Below are positions 33,712 through 41,940 of a DNA stretch of 64,000 nucleotides, piece by piece. The notes below the pieces were generated by a model, which ran no database searches, had not been told where the DNA came from, and saw nothing but the letters and a program-made list of their open reading frames with translations. The stretch's first letter is position 1. The number at the start of each line of letters is the position of its first letter. The stretch covers positions 1,302,001 through 1,366,000 of the forward strand of contig CAVPIM010000009.1 of the NCBI GenBank assembly GCA_963704995.1, in the 5' to 3' direction. Origin of the DNA: RYN-230 sp963704995. Its GTDB lineage: Bacteria; Actinomycetota; Actinomycetes; Streptosporangiales; Streptosporangiaceae. Made by a program: the position numbers and the translations under genes.

Positions 33712-35481
33712 TCAGTTCCCGCCCGGATGGTCCGAGGCATTGGCGCGCCCCTGGGCCGAGACCGCCGGCTTGTCACTTCCGGGCCGGTCCGGCCACGAAG
33801 CGCCCGGGCCCGCCGCGGAGGTCCCGGCGGCCCCGGCGCTCTCGCCCGGGCTGGCCGGACCGGGCGGCGCCGGCTCATCGGGCCCGGCCCCCGCGCGCCC
33901 GGCCCCGCCGGGCGCGGGCTCCATGGGCCCGGGCTCCGAAGGCACGCGCCCGGTGTCCCGGGGAGCAGGAGCGGGCATCCGGAGCCGGGGCACCAGGACC
34001 AGGCCGGCCACCGGGGTGCCCAGGCGGCCGAGCCGCCTGATCGCGTCCTCGGCCTCCGGGCGCCTCGTCACGGAGGTTTCGATGGTCACCAGCGCGGAGC
34101 CACAGAACTCGGCCAGCGCGAGGCTGTCCGGGCCGTCGCCCGGTACCGGGGCCTCGATGACAGTGGCGCCAGCGTCACCGGCCAGGCGCCCGGCGAGCCT
34201 GCGTGCGTGCTCGCGCGGCAGGTCACGCAGGTCCGCGCCGAGGACGACGATCCGCAGCGCGGGGAACCCGGGCGGCCGCATGGCCACGTCGTCCACGGAG
34301 AGCTCGCCCGCGGCCAGCCGGGCGGTGTCCCAGGCACCGAGCTCGCGGGGCTCGGGCAGCCCGAGCAGCCCGGCTGTCCCCTGCCCGCCGGGGCAGACCA
34401 GGACGACCGCGGAGTGGGTCCGCGCCAGCGCGACGGCCAGGTTGGCCGAGACCACGCTGGTGCTGTGTCCCGCCGAGGCGCCGGCCACCAGCAGCAGGCG
34501 ATGGTCTGGCCCGGGGCCGGCGCTCATGCTGCGGCCCAGATCCGCGAACTCCAGGGCCGCCGCGGAGCGGGCCGGGGCCAGCGGCCTTCCGTCCAGGTCG
34601 TGGCCGGAGAGGGTGAGGAGCACCGGCGCGCCGAGCTGGCCGAGGTTCCTGGCGTCCCTGATCCGCTTGTCCCGGCGGTCCCAGGCGAACGCGGCGATCA
34701 GGCCGATGAGCAGGCCGGCCGCGAGGCCTCCTGGCAGCACGATCGTCTTCTTCGGGCTGCTGGCCTTGCCGGGCGGCGTGGCACTGGTCAGGATCGAGCC
34801 GCCCGAGGACGCTGCCTCCTGGGCGGTGAGCGCGGCGGCCTGGTTAGCCAGCGCCCTCAGCTGGCTGCTGGCCGTCTGCACCTGGGCCTCGGCGCTGGCC
34901 CGCTGGGGCGAGTTCACCGGCAGCGAGTGGATCTGGATGGTCAGCTGGGCGGTCCGCCGCTGCAAGGTGGCCAGCTCACCCTGCACGGTGCGGAGCTGCG
35001 CCTTGGTGGTGCTGGCCGCGCTGGCGGTGCGGTTGCGCAGGTACGCCGCGCCGAAGGCGTTGGCGCACGCGGCGGCCGACCGCGCTGATGCCGCTTGGCA
35101 GCCGATCTGCAGCACCGAGGAGTTCGCCGGGACGGTCACGAAGACATGGGCCACCAGCGCCGTGGGGGTGAGCGGCGAGTGCAGGGCGCGGGCCGCGATC
35201 GCGGCCACGGCCCCGGACTGGATGATCTGTACCTCGGTGTCGAGGTTGATCGCGCTGCTGGTCCGGCCGCTCGCCACCGAGCCGCCCTGGTTCTGGGCGA
35301 GCCCGACGCTGGTCACGTTGACCGTCGTGGTCGCGGTGTAGGCCTTGGGTGTCACGGCGACGTAGGCCACGGCGGCCAGCAGCCCCACGCAGGCTCCGGC
35401 CAGCACCACCCACCAGCGCCGCCGCAGGACGCCCAGGTAACCGGCGAACTCCAAAGAGTCAGGCTCCTGTGGCATGCCCAT
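33712..35481 (-). CDS. Wzz chain-length regulator fused to degenerate BY-kinase-like domain
   Basis: 589 residues; ATG 35481 follows GGGGAGGGG. TM1 is at ~24-43 and TM2 at ~248-266, with a Wzz extracytoplasmic domain between. The cytoplasmic half has the tyrosine-autokinase fold but lost its chemistry: the P-loop reads AGASAGHSTS (~332-342), with no Lys, and the Walker A' position reads VVLVCPGGQG, with no Asp. There is no Tyr cluster in the Pro/Gly-rich tail. It probably sets chain length through the Wzz part, while the kinase part is structural. It heads the minus-strand operon. Confidence 0.82.
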   Translation of the reverse strand: MGMPQEPDSLEFAGYLGVLRRRWWVVLAGACVGLLAAVAYVAVTPKAYTATTTVNVTSVGLAQNQGGSVASGRTSSAINLDTEVQIIQSGAVAAIAARALHSPLTPTALVAHVFVTVPANSSVLQIGCQAASARSAAACANAFGAAYLRNRTASAASTTKAQLRTVQGELATLQRRTAQLTIQIHSLPVNSPQRASAEAQVQTASSQLRALANQAAALTAQEAASSGGSILTSATPPGKASSPKKTIVLPGGLAAGLLIGLIAAFAWDRRDKRIRDARNLGQLGAPVLLTLSGHDLDGRPLAPARSAAALEFADLGRSMSAGPGPDHRLLLVAGASAGHSTSVVSANLAVALARTHSAVVLVCPGGQGTAGLLGLPEPRELGAWDTARLAAGELSVDDVAMRPPGFPALRIVVLGADLRDLPREHARRLAGRLAGDAGATVIEAPVPGDGPDSLALAEFCGSALVTIETSVTRRPEAEDAIRRLGRLGTPVAGLVLVPRLRMPAPAPRDTGRVPSEPGPMEPAPGGAGRAGAGPDEPAPPGPASPGESAGAAGTSAAGPGASWPDRPGSDKPAVSAQGRANASDHPGGN

Positions 35482-36049
35482 ACTGGTCCCCTCCCCCTAG
35501 GCCTCCCCGCGAGAGGACGGCCCACTGCGGGGCGCTCCTCTCGGTGACGAGCCGGCCAACTCCACCTGAACTGCCGTTCGACGCGCTCAACAATGTATAA
35601 ACGATTGCCAACCACGTCTATAGGCCGGATTGATTAGCGGGACTCACCCAAACAGATGAGCCCGGCATGTGAATCCGGTCACGACGGGCTGCCACCCGGC
35701 CCGGCAAGGGATCGGCGCCCGGTTAATTATGTGTTACAACCTATTAAAACACTCGGAATGATTTAAATAGGCGGCCGTGAATCAAATTCTTGATTGAAAG
35801 ATCCTGTTAGATCTACAATTTTCGAATGTTTGATCGAGCTATGGAAACCAGCCTTCCGGAGGGCCAGATGGCCGGTAGCCAGCTCCGCCGTTTGCAGTAC
35901 GCCATGAATCTCATGTGGGTTAACTCCTTTTTACTTTCTTGTGGATTGCCTTACCATGTCGTTTGCAGTGCAAATTAACCGCGACGTCCGCATGTATTGG
36001 AGGTAAATGCGACGTAGGCGGTAAGCAAGCGAGACATTGGGGGTGGGGT
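35482..36049. promoter_or_regulatory. AT-rich divergent control region of the exopolysaccharide locus
   Basis: 568 bp without a supported gene separate the divergent wings. The stretch ~35720-35850 is far more AT-rich than the rest of the window. It contains the inverted repeat AATCAA-ATTC-TTGATT at 35780-35795 and a second TTTGATC at about 35830. Before ATG 36050 the leader has GGGGGTGGGG as ribosome site. Likely holds both promoters and sites for a regulator or nucleoid protein; none was assigned. Confidence 0.45.
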
Positions 36050-37528
36050 ATGTCTCGGTTGGCAATCGTCGGCCGCCGCGGCCTGGCGGGGCCCGAGGGC
36101 TCGCTGAGGGCCGTCCAGGCCGCGTCGGTCTGGACGAGCCGCTATCTCACGCTGGCCACGGCCGCCGACCTGATCTGCGCGTTCCTGGCCGGGGCGGTGA
36201 CGTATGAGATCCGGTATCACGCGCGCATCGACCCGCCGGACCTGTACCTGGCGCTGACGATGATGCTGCCGCTGCTGTGGTGGGCCTCGGTCGCGCTGTC
36301 CGGCGGATACGACAGCCGCATCGTGGGCTCCGGCGCGCAGGAGTTCCACCGGATCCTGCGCGCGGGCGTGAGCCTGACGGCCTGCGTGGCCATCTTCTCC
36401 TACGCCGCCAAGCTGGACCTGGCGCGCGGCTATGTGGTGCTGGCCCTGCCCTCGCTGACCGCCCTGGACATGCTCGCCCGGTACGGCCTCCGCAAGCGGC
36501 TGCACCGCCAGCGGCGCCTCGGGATCTGCACCCGCCGGGCCGTGGTGGTCGGGCCCGTGCGCACGGTGACAGAGATGATCAGTGCCCTGGGCCGGGACAG
36601 CTCCCATGGCCTGTCCATCGTGGCCGCGTGCGTTCCGGGGGGCCGGCGCGGGCGGGCCGAGATCGCGGGTGTCCCGGTCACCGGCGGGATGGACAGCGTG
36701 ACCGCGGCCGTGCACCGCTTCCAGGCCGACACCGTCGCCGTGGTGAACTGCGCCCAGATGGACAGCATCCGGCTCCGCGAGCTGGCCTGGGCGCTGGAAA
36801 GGACCGGCACGGACCTGTGCGTGGCCCCCGCCCTGCTGGACATGGCCGGCCCGCGCACCACGATCCGGCCAGTCGCCGGGCTGCCGCTGGTTCACCTGGA
36901 TCACGCCAAGCTCTCCGGCCCCCAGCGCATCCTGAAGGGAATCTTCGACCGGACGGTGGCGGCCGCGGCCCTGCTGCTGCTCTCACCGCTGCTGATCGCG
37001 GTCGCGTGCGCGATCCACTTCTGCGATGGCGGCCCGGTCCTGTTCCGCCATATCCGGATCGGGAAGGACGGCCTCCCGTTCACCCTGTACAAGTTCCGCA
37101 GCATGGTCGTCAACGCCGACGCGCGGAAAGCGGACCTGGAAGCCATGAACGAGGTGAACGGGGTCCTGTTCAAGATCCGCCGGGACCCCCGGCTGACCCC
37201 GCTGGGCGCGCGAATGCGCCGCTGGTCCATCGACGAGGTCCCGCAGTTGTTCAACGTGCTGCGCGGCGAGATGTCGCTGGTCGGCCCCCGCCCCTGGGCG
37301 GCGCTCCCGTACGAGAAGGCGGTCGGCGCCGAAGATCACGTCCCGCGCAGGCTGGCCGTCAGGCCTGGCCTCACCGGGCTGTGGCAGGTCAGCGGGCGGG
37401 CCGACCTCCCGTGGGAGGAGTCGGTCCGGCTCGACCTGCGCTACGTCGAGCACTGGTCGCTGGCGCTCGACGTGCAGATCATGTGGAAGACCGCCCGGGC
37501 CGTGGCCCAGGGCACCGGTGCGTACTGA
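36050..37528 (+). CDS. Polyprenyl phosphoglycosyltransferase initiating exopolysaccharide synthesis (WbaP/WcaJ-like)
   Basis: ATG 36050 gives 492 residues. Four N-terminal TM helices (~25-145) precede a Rossmann-like CoA_binding_3 segment (RRAVVVGPVRTV, ~165-280). The bacterial sugar transferase domain fills ~300-490: GIFDRTVAAAALLLLSPLLI, LFRHIRIGKDGLPFTLYKFR, then RRWSIDEVPQLFNVLRGEM, LVGPRP and RPGLTGLWQVSGR. It transfers a sugar-1-phosphate to undecaprenyl phosphate, the first step of the repeat unit. It is divergent from the Wzz operon and overlaps the next glycosyltransferase gene by 11 bp. Confidence 0.92.
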   Translation: MSRLAIVGRRGLAGPEGSLRAVQAASVWTSRYLTLATAADLICAFLAGAVTYEIRYHARIDPPDLYLALTMMLPLLWWASVALSGGYDSRIVGSGAQEFHRILRAGVSLTACVAIFSYAAKLDLARGYVVLALPSLTALDMLARYGLRKRLHRQRRLGICTRRAVVVGPVRTVTEMISALGRDSSHGLSIVAACVPGGRRGRAEIAGVPVTGGMDSVTAAVHRFQADTVAVVNCAQMDSIRLRELAWALERTGTDLCVAPALLDMAGPRTTIRPVAGLPLVHLDHAKLSGPQRILKGIFDRTVAAAALLLLSPLLIAVACAIHFCDGGPVLFRHIRIGKDGLPFTLYKFRSMVVNADARKADLEAMNEVNGVLFKIRRDPRLTPLGARMRRWSIDEVPQLFNVLRGEMSLVGPRPWAALPYEKAVGAEDHVPRRLAVRPGLTGLWQVSGRADLPWEESVRLDLRYVEHWSLALDVQIMWKTARAVAQGTGAY

Positions 37529-38318
37529 GGCCGGGCCCGGCCGGGACGGGCAGCGCGTCCACCTGGCCGGACTCGACTTCGACCGGTTCACCGAAGCCGA
37601 GACGGTGGACCACATCATGGCGGCCAGCCAGCGCCAGGAGGGTGGCTGGGTGGTCACGCCCAACGTCGATATCTGCCGGCAATCGCACCGGGATCCCAGC
37701 CTGCGCCGGCTGGTCGCGGCGGCTTCGCTGACCGTCCCGGACGGCATGCCGCTGGTGTGGGCCGCGCGGCTGCGTGGCCGCCCGTTCCCCGAACGGGTGG
37801 CCGGCGGTTCGCTGATCTTCTCGCTCAGCGAGGCCGCGGCCCGGCAGGATCGTTCCATCTACCTGATCGGCGGGGCACCGGGGGTGCCCCAGCGGGCCGG
37901 TGCGGAACTGCGCCGCCGCTATCGCGGCCTGCGGGTCGCGGGCGCGGATTCGCCGCCCCTCGGCTTCGACCAGGACCCGCTGGCCATCGAGGCCATCCGG
38001 GCGCGGCTCACCGCCGCCGCACCGGACATCGTCTACGTCGGGCTCGGGTTCCCGAAGCAGGAGCGCCTGATCATGACGCTCGCCCCCTCGTGCCCGGCCG
38101 CCTGGTTCATCGGCTGCGGAGCCGCGATCCCGTACGCGGCGAAGACGCTGCCGCGGCCGCCCCGGTGGATGCGGCGCACCGGGCTCGCGTGGCTGTTCCG
38201 GCTGGCCAGCGAGCCACGCCGGCTCTTCCGCCGCTACCTGGTCGACGACCTGCCGTACGCCATCACGCTGCTGGCCTCATCCGCGGGCCGCCGCCCGGCC
38301 CGGGTCACCCGCCGTTAG
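37518..38318 (+). CDS. WecG/TagA/CpsF-family glycosyltransferase
   Basis: 266 residues from GTG 37518, inside the end of the preceding gene. The family signs are VVTPNVDICRQSHRD, LTVPDGMPLVWAARLRG, IVYVGLGFPKQERLI and RTGLAWLFRLASEPRRLFRR. GT26 enzymes add the second sugar (for example ManNAcA or ManNAc) to the lipid-linked primer, which fits its place right after the initiating enzyme. The C-terminal basic helix probably binds the membrane. It meets the RNase H-like gene tail-to-tail. Confidence 0.88.
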   Translation: MRTEAGPGRDGQRVHLAGLDFDRFTEAETVDHIMAASQRQEGGWVVTPNVDICRQSHRDPSLRRLVAAASLTVPDGMPLVWAARLRGRPFPERVAGGSLIFSLSEAAARQDRSIYLIGGAPGVPQRAGAELRRRYRGLRVAGADSPPLGFDQDPLAIEAIRARLTAAAPDIVYVGLGFPKQERLIMTLAPSCPAAWFIGCGAAIPYAAKTLPRPPRWMRRTGLAWLFRLASEPRRLFRRYLVDDLPYAITLLASSAGRRPARVTRR

Positions 38319-38871
38319 CCTGCTCGCGCCAGCTGCGCAGGAACGCCTCGACCAGGCCCTCAGCCCGGGACCGGGTTTCCACCGCGGGCAGGCCGCGCTG
38401 CGCGAGTGAGGCCAGCGCGTCGGCCGCCTCGTTCAGCGGATGACCGGTGTGCGAGCGCACGTGCTGCAGCCGTATTTCCGGGTGCTGCGCCATAATCCCG
38501 GCCAGCCGCACCAGGGTCGGCGCCGTCTCCGGGCCCCGGCGCGGCAGCAGGCTGTACCCCTCGGGCATCCGCTCGATCCGGCCCTGCTGCCAGGCGCGCA
38601 GGTACCGCATCGCGATCGTGCTGTCCAGCAGCATCTCAGGCGGGCGGGGCCGGTCCGGGCCCTCGAGGAGAAACGCGACCGCGCGCAGCTCGGCCACCAG
38701 GACCGCGGCCGGGCCGCTCGGGTCGTGACGGTTCCCCGGCGCCCAGCGGCTTAGTCCCCACGAGCCGTCCGAGACCACGCAGGCGATGCCCGCGACGCCG
38801 CGCTTGTAGCTGGCGTCAGTGGCCGCGACCAGCGGCCCGCAGCCACGGTATCCCTTAACCTTGCCGTACAT
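38305..38871 (-). CDS. RNase H-fold protein (stand-alone)
   Basis: The start is placed at ATG 38871 (188 residues), just before the fold begins, although no good ribosome site precedes it; an upstream start in the same frame is possible. RNase H type 1 residues are all present: VAATDASYKRGVAG (Asp), ELRAVAFLLEG (Glu), MLLDSTIAMRYLRAW (Asp) and HVRSHTGHPLNEAADALASL (His, Asp). It should cleave RNA in RNA-DNA hybrids, or bind such duplexes. Its 3' end overlaps the glycosyltransferase gene slightly. Not fused to CobC as in some actinobacteria. Confidence 0.75.
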   Translation of the reverse strand: MYGKVKGYRGCGPLVAATDASYKRGVAGIACVVSDGSWGLSRWAPGNRHDPSGPAAVLVAELRAVAFLLEGPDRPRPPEMLLDSTIAMRYLRAWQQGRIERMPEGYSLLPRRGPETAPTLVRLAGIMAQHPEIRLQHVRSHTGHPLNEAADALASLAQRGLPAVETRSRAEGLVEAFLRSWREQANGG

Positions 38872-39013
38872 GGGTGGCCAGCGACTCCGGCATCGGTGAT
38901 AAGTCTCCCAGCGCCAACCCTCCTTATCTTCACAGATGATCTTCTTGCCGTCGCCCGGCACGCCCCGAACGTGACCGGATCCGGGCCCGGCCGATCGCCA
39001 GCCCGCGAGCCGC

Positions 39014-39262
39014 TCAGGCGGCATGCGGGGTGACCCGCGTCTGCCCCTCGCCCGTGGCCCCTGCCCGCTGGGCCCCGCTGGGCACGGCCACCTGCCCCAG
39101 GCTGGCGAGCTCCGCGGCCTGCCGGGCCCCGGCCTCGCGGGCCAGCCGGTGCGCCTTCCACTCCGGGTGGGCACCCACGTAGTACACGAGGCCCAGCCAT
39201 ACGCCGAGAGCGGCCAGCATCACTATCGGGACCACGATCAGGACCAGATTCGAACCCGTCAT
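39014..39262 (-). CDS. Small single-pass membrane protein
   Basis: 82 residues from ATG 39262. One hydrophobic helix at ~5-29 (LVLIVVPIVMLAALGVWLGL) is followed by AHPEWKAHRLAREAG and an Ala/Gly-rich cytoplasmic tail. GGAGGGG lies about 12 nt upstream. No family is recognised and the role is unknown. It lies 142 bp upstream of the RNase H-like gene in the same direction. Confidence 0.55.
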   Translation of the reverse strand: MTGSNLVLIVVPIVMLAALGVWLGLVYYVGAHPEWKAHRLAREAGARQAAELASLGQVAVPSGAQRAGATGEGQTRVTPHAA

Positions 39263-39666
39263 GACGAGCTTTCCCCTCCGAGAGGGTGGCCGGCGGGCCC
39301 TGCGGGCCGCATCGCCCGGAACACGTCCGGGAGCCTCTCAACCCCAGCTCACCGCCCTGGGCGGCGTGCTGGCCAGGGGACGGCCGGTCCTGCGGCCGGG
39401 ACTTTCGGCCCTGCTGGCCGCCGCGCTCCCGCTGACCGTTGCGCGGCCGAGGGGAGTTATTACGGTTCTCGGACCCGGGGCGGCCTCGGCCCGGGTTTCG
39501 GGGTCTGCGCCACTAACGTCATCGATGCGGCCAGTTTCACGCCGCCGGTGATCGCCCGGGAAAGCTCCGGAACGGTCAGCTGGATGTACGGAAAGGGATT
39601 CTCGGTGAGAACCAGATACGACGGGGACGACGCGCTTGTGCGTGGACCCAGAATGGCGGATTCCGA
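39263..39666. other. 404-bp interval without a supported gene
   Basis: The interval lies between the divergent small membrane protein and the HAF-repeat gene. A plus-strand frame beginning ATGACGAGC at 39261 has no recognisable protein pattern and is not listed. No clear hairpin or operator was found. The promoter of the HAF-repeat gene should lie in its last 100-150 bp, which are lower in GC. Confidence 0.4.
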
Positions 39667-40803
39667 ATGAGTTGACGTACAGTCGTAGCGGCGATCGGCG
39701 TGGCGGCCGTCGCGGTAGGCGGAGCGCTCGGCGGTGTTTTCGCCGTGGGCGGCTCCAACTCCAGCGTCAGCCTCTCGGCTAACTCGCACCGCGAGCATCA
39801 GCCGCGCGAGATGCGTATGAGCAGCGGCTGGTCGTTCAGCAAGCTGAACAACAGCAACGACCCCACGTTCAACCAGCTGCTGGGGATCAACAACCGCGGC
39901 CAGATCGCCGGCTATTTCGGCTCCGGCGCCGCCGGTCACCCGAACAAGGGATACACGCTCAGCCTGGGCGGGTTCTCGTCGTTCACGAACGAGAACTTCC
40001 CCGGCGCAATCCAGACCCAGGTCATCGGGGTCAACGACACCGGGGCGACCGTCGGGTTCTACTCGACCCAGAACACCAAGAGCATGTCCAACAACAATTT
40101 CGGCTTCTACGACTGGAACGGCCAGTTCCGCAGCGTCAGCTTCCCGACCCGGAACATGGCCAGCCCGCCCGTCAACCAGCTCCTCGGCGTGAACGACTCG
40201 GACATCGCGGTGGGCTTCTACATGGGAGCCAAGGGCCAGGCCCACTCCTACACCTACAGCCTCCGCAGCGGGTGGTTCCACCGGATCCGCATCCCCGGCG
40301 CGGTCAGCACGACCGCGTCCGGCATCAACAACCGGGGCTGGATCACCGGCTTCTACACCGGACGCGGCGGCATGGTCCGCGGCTTCCTGCTCAGCCCGTT
40401 CGGCCAGCTCACCACGCTGCGCGTGCAGGGTGCCTCCTCCACCATGGCCTTCGGCGTCAACGACTCAGGTGAGGTCGCCGGCACCTACATGGTCGGCAGC
40501 GGCGCCAACGCCAAGTCGTTCGGGTTCGTCTGGTCGCGCAGGCTTGGCCTCCGGACCGTCAACGACCCGCACGGCTCTGGGGCCACGACGCTCAACGGCA
40601 TCAACGACGCAGGCGACCTGGTCGGCTTCTACACCGACGCCAAGGGCAACACCGACGGCCTGCTGGTGGCGCACGGCCACTTCCGGGCCCCGCTCGCGCC
40701 GCCGGTGACCATGACGGCCCCGGCCCCGACCCCCACGGCCCGCCCGACCTCGACCACCGCGCCGGCCCCCGTGCCGACCGGGGTGGGCCCGACCCACTTC
40801 TAA
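39667..40803 (+). CDS. Exported HAF-repeat (propeller-like) protein, stop at codon 3
   Basis: In frame from ATG 39667 the codons are Met-Ser-TGA, then RTVVAAIGVAAVAVGGALGG, a textbook signal peptide. CGA at codon 3 would give the expected Arg; a single C-to-T change explains the stop. The next in-frame start is GTG 39700 (367 residues), which loses the basic n-region. The body has HAF-type blades: LLGINNRGQIAGYF, VIGVNDTGATVGFY, ASGINNRGWITGFY and LNGINDAGDLVGFY. A Pro/Thr-rich tail follows. Probably an exported propeller protein with an unknown partner. A strong hairpin terminator follows at 40821. Confidence 0.72.
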
Positions 40804-40820
40804 CCCCCTCCAAGATCACG

Positions 40821-40862
40821 GCGGGCTGGCCCGGAACACCCCCTGCTCCCGGGCCAGCCCGC
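40821..40862. terminator. Perfect 14-bp-stem bidirectional terminator
   Basis: Arms GCGGGCTGGCCCGG (40821-40834) and its exact complement (40849-40862) enclose a 14-nt loop. It stands between the convergent HAF-repeat and LysR genes and can end both transcripts. There is no T-tract. Confidence 0.8.
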
Positions 40863-40914
40863 CGCGTCATGCCCGCTGGATGGTCAGCGGCCCCGCGCGG
40901 TCAGGCCCCCGCAA

Positions 40915-41832
40915 TCAGGCCGAGAGCGCGGGAACCTGGCCGGCGCTGGCGCTGCGGATCACGTGCCTGCGGAACAGCTCCGCGGCCGGCAGCAGGCGCC
41001 GCTCGGCGGACCAGGTCAGGGTCAGGTCGCGGACCGCGCCGGGGTCCAGGATCTCGCAGTAGGCCAGCGGCCCGGCCGCGGCCTCCAGGGTCCCCGCCCG
41101 CGGCGCGGGGACGATGGCCACCCCGAGGCCCGCCGCGACGAAACCGCGCACCGTGGACAGGTCGTCCCCCTCGAACACCACGGCGGGGCTGAACCCGGCC
41201 TGCTGGCACAGGTCGTCGCCGAGCTTGCGCAGCGCCGAGGTCGGCCGCAGGCTGACGAACGGCTCCCCGGACACCTCGGCCAGGTGGATGCGCTGCCCGG
41301 CCCGCGGGTGGTCGCGCTGCACGGCCAGCCGCAGCGGCTCGATCGCGATCAGCCGGGTCCGCAGCGCGGCGCTGCGCGCCCGCCGGGTGCCGATCTCCAG
41401 GTCGGCCAGCCCGCCGTCCAGCGCGGCGGAATGCACCTCGTCGCGGGTCTGGGTGAGCTGGAACGTGACGTGCGGGTGCGCGGCGCGGAAGCTGCGCACC
41501 AGATCCGGTACCAGCCAGGTGCCCAGCGACTGCTGGAAAGCAAGCGCCACGGTGCCGGTGTCCGGCTCGATCAGCTGGCTGACCGCGGCGATCCCGTCGT
41601 CGAGCTGGTGCAGCATCGCGTCCACGTGCCGCTTGAACACCGCCCCGGCCTGGGTCAGCCGCAGCACGCGGCCGTGCCGGCGCAGCAGCGGCGTGCCCAC
41701 CTGCGCCTCCAGCCGGGCCAGCGCCCGCGACACCCCGGACTGGGTGACCGCCTCCAGCTCACTGACCTCCGTGACCGTCGTGCCGTCGGCGACCTGCTGG
41801 AACCAGCGCAGCGCATCCGTATCCACATCCAT
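40915..41832 (-). CDS. LysR-family transcriptional regulator
   Basis: 305 residues from ATG 41832, intact. The HTH at residues ~6-63 reads VSELEAVTQSGVSRALARLE. The substrate domain (~88-295) includes GTWLVPDLVRSFRAAHPHVTF and GFVAAGLGVAIVPAP. It is divergent from the amidohydrolase gene, 109 bp away, and a 25-bp palindrome covers its own start codon. Expected to control itself and the amidohydrolase in response to a substrate or product of that enzyme. Confidence 0.9.
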   Translation of the reverse strand: MDVDTDALRWFQQVADGTTVTEVSELEAVTQSGVSRALARLEAQVGTPLLRRHGRVLRLTQAGAVFKRHVDAMLHQLDDGIAAVSQLIEPDTGTVALAFQQSLGTWLVPDLVRSFRAAHPHVTFQLTQTRDEVHSAALDGGLADLEIGTRRARSAALRTRLIAIEPLRLAVQRDHPRAGQRIHLAEVSGEPFVSLRPTSALRKLGDDLCQQAGFSPAVVFEGDDLSTVRGFVAAGLGVAIVPAPRAGTLEAAAGPLAYCEILDPGAVRDLTLTWSAERRLLPAAELFRRHVIRSASAGQVPALSA

Positions 41833-41850
41833 GACGGTAGGTCATGGATG
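41826..41850. promoter_or_regulatory. LysR operator: perfect 10-bp inverted repeat at the lysR start
   Basis: CATCCATGAC-GGTAG-GTCATGGATG: both arms match exactly. The left arm contains the regulator's ATG. Binding here would block regulator translation or transcription and could activate the divergent amidohydrolase promoter. Confidence 0.6.
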
Positions 41851-41940
41851 ACAGGCTTTCTATTCCGCAACGAGGACCAGTGCGTCAACCGGCCCGAATA
41901 CTGTGAATGTTTTCCGGGCCGGTCGACGCAGGAGGCAGGA

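Noticed and set aside
39240..39262. A T-loop-like ATTCGAACCCG resembling the end of a tRNA gene
   Set aside because: It encodes the N-terminus of the small membrane protein; no acceptor, D or anticodon stem can be formed around it.
39667..39702. TGA at codon 3 as a selenocysteine codon
   Set aside because: It lies in a signal peptide, no selenoprotein family is involved and no SECIS-like hairpin follows at once.
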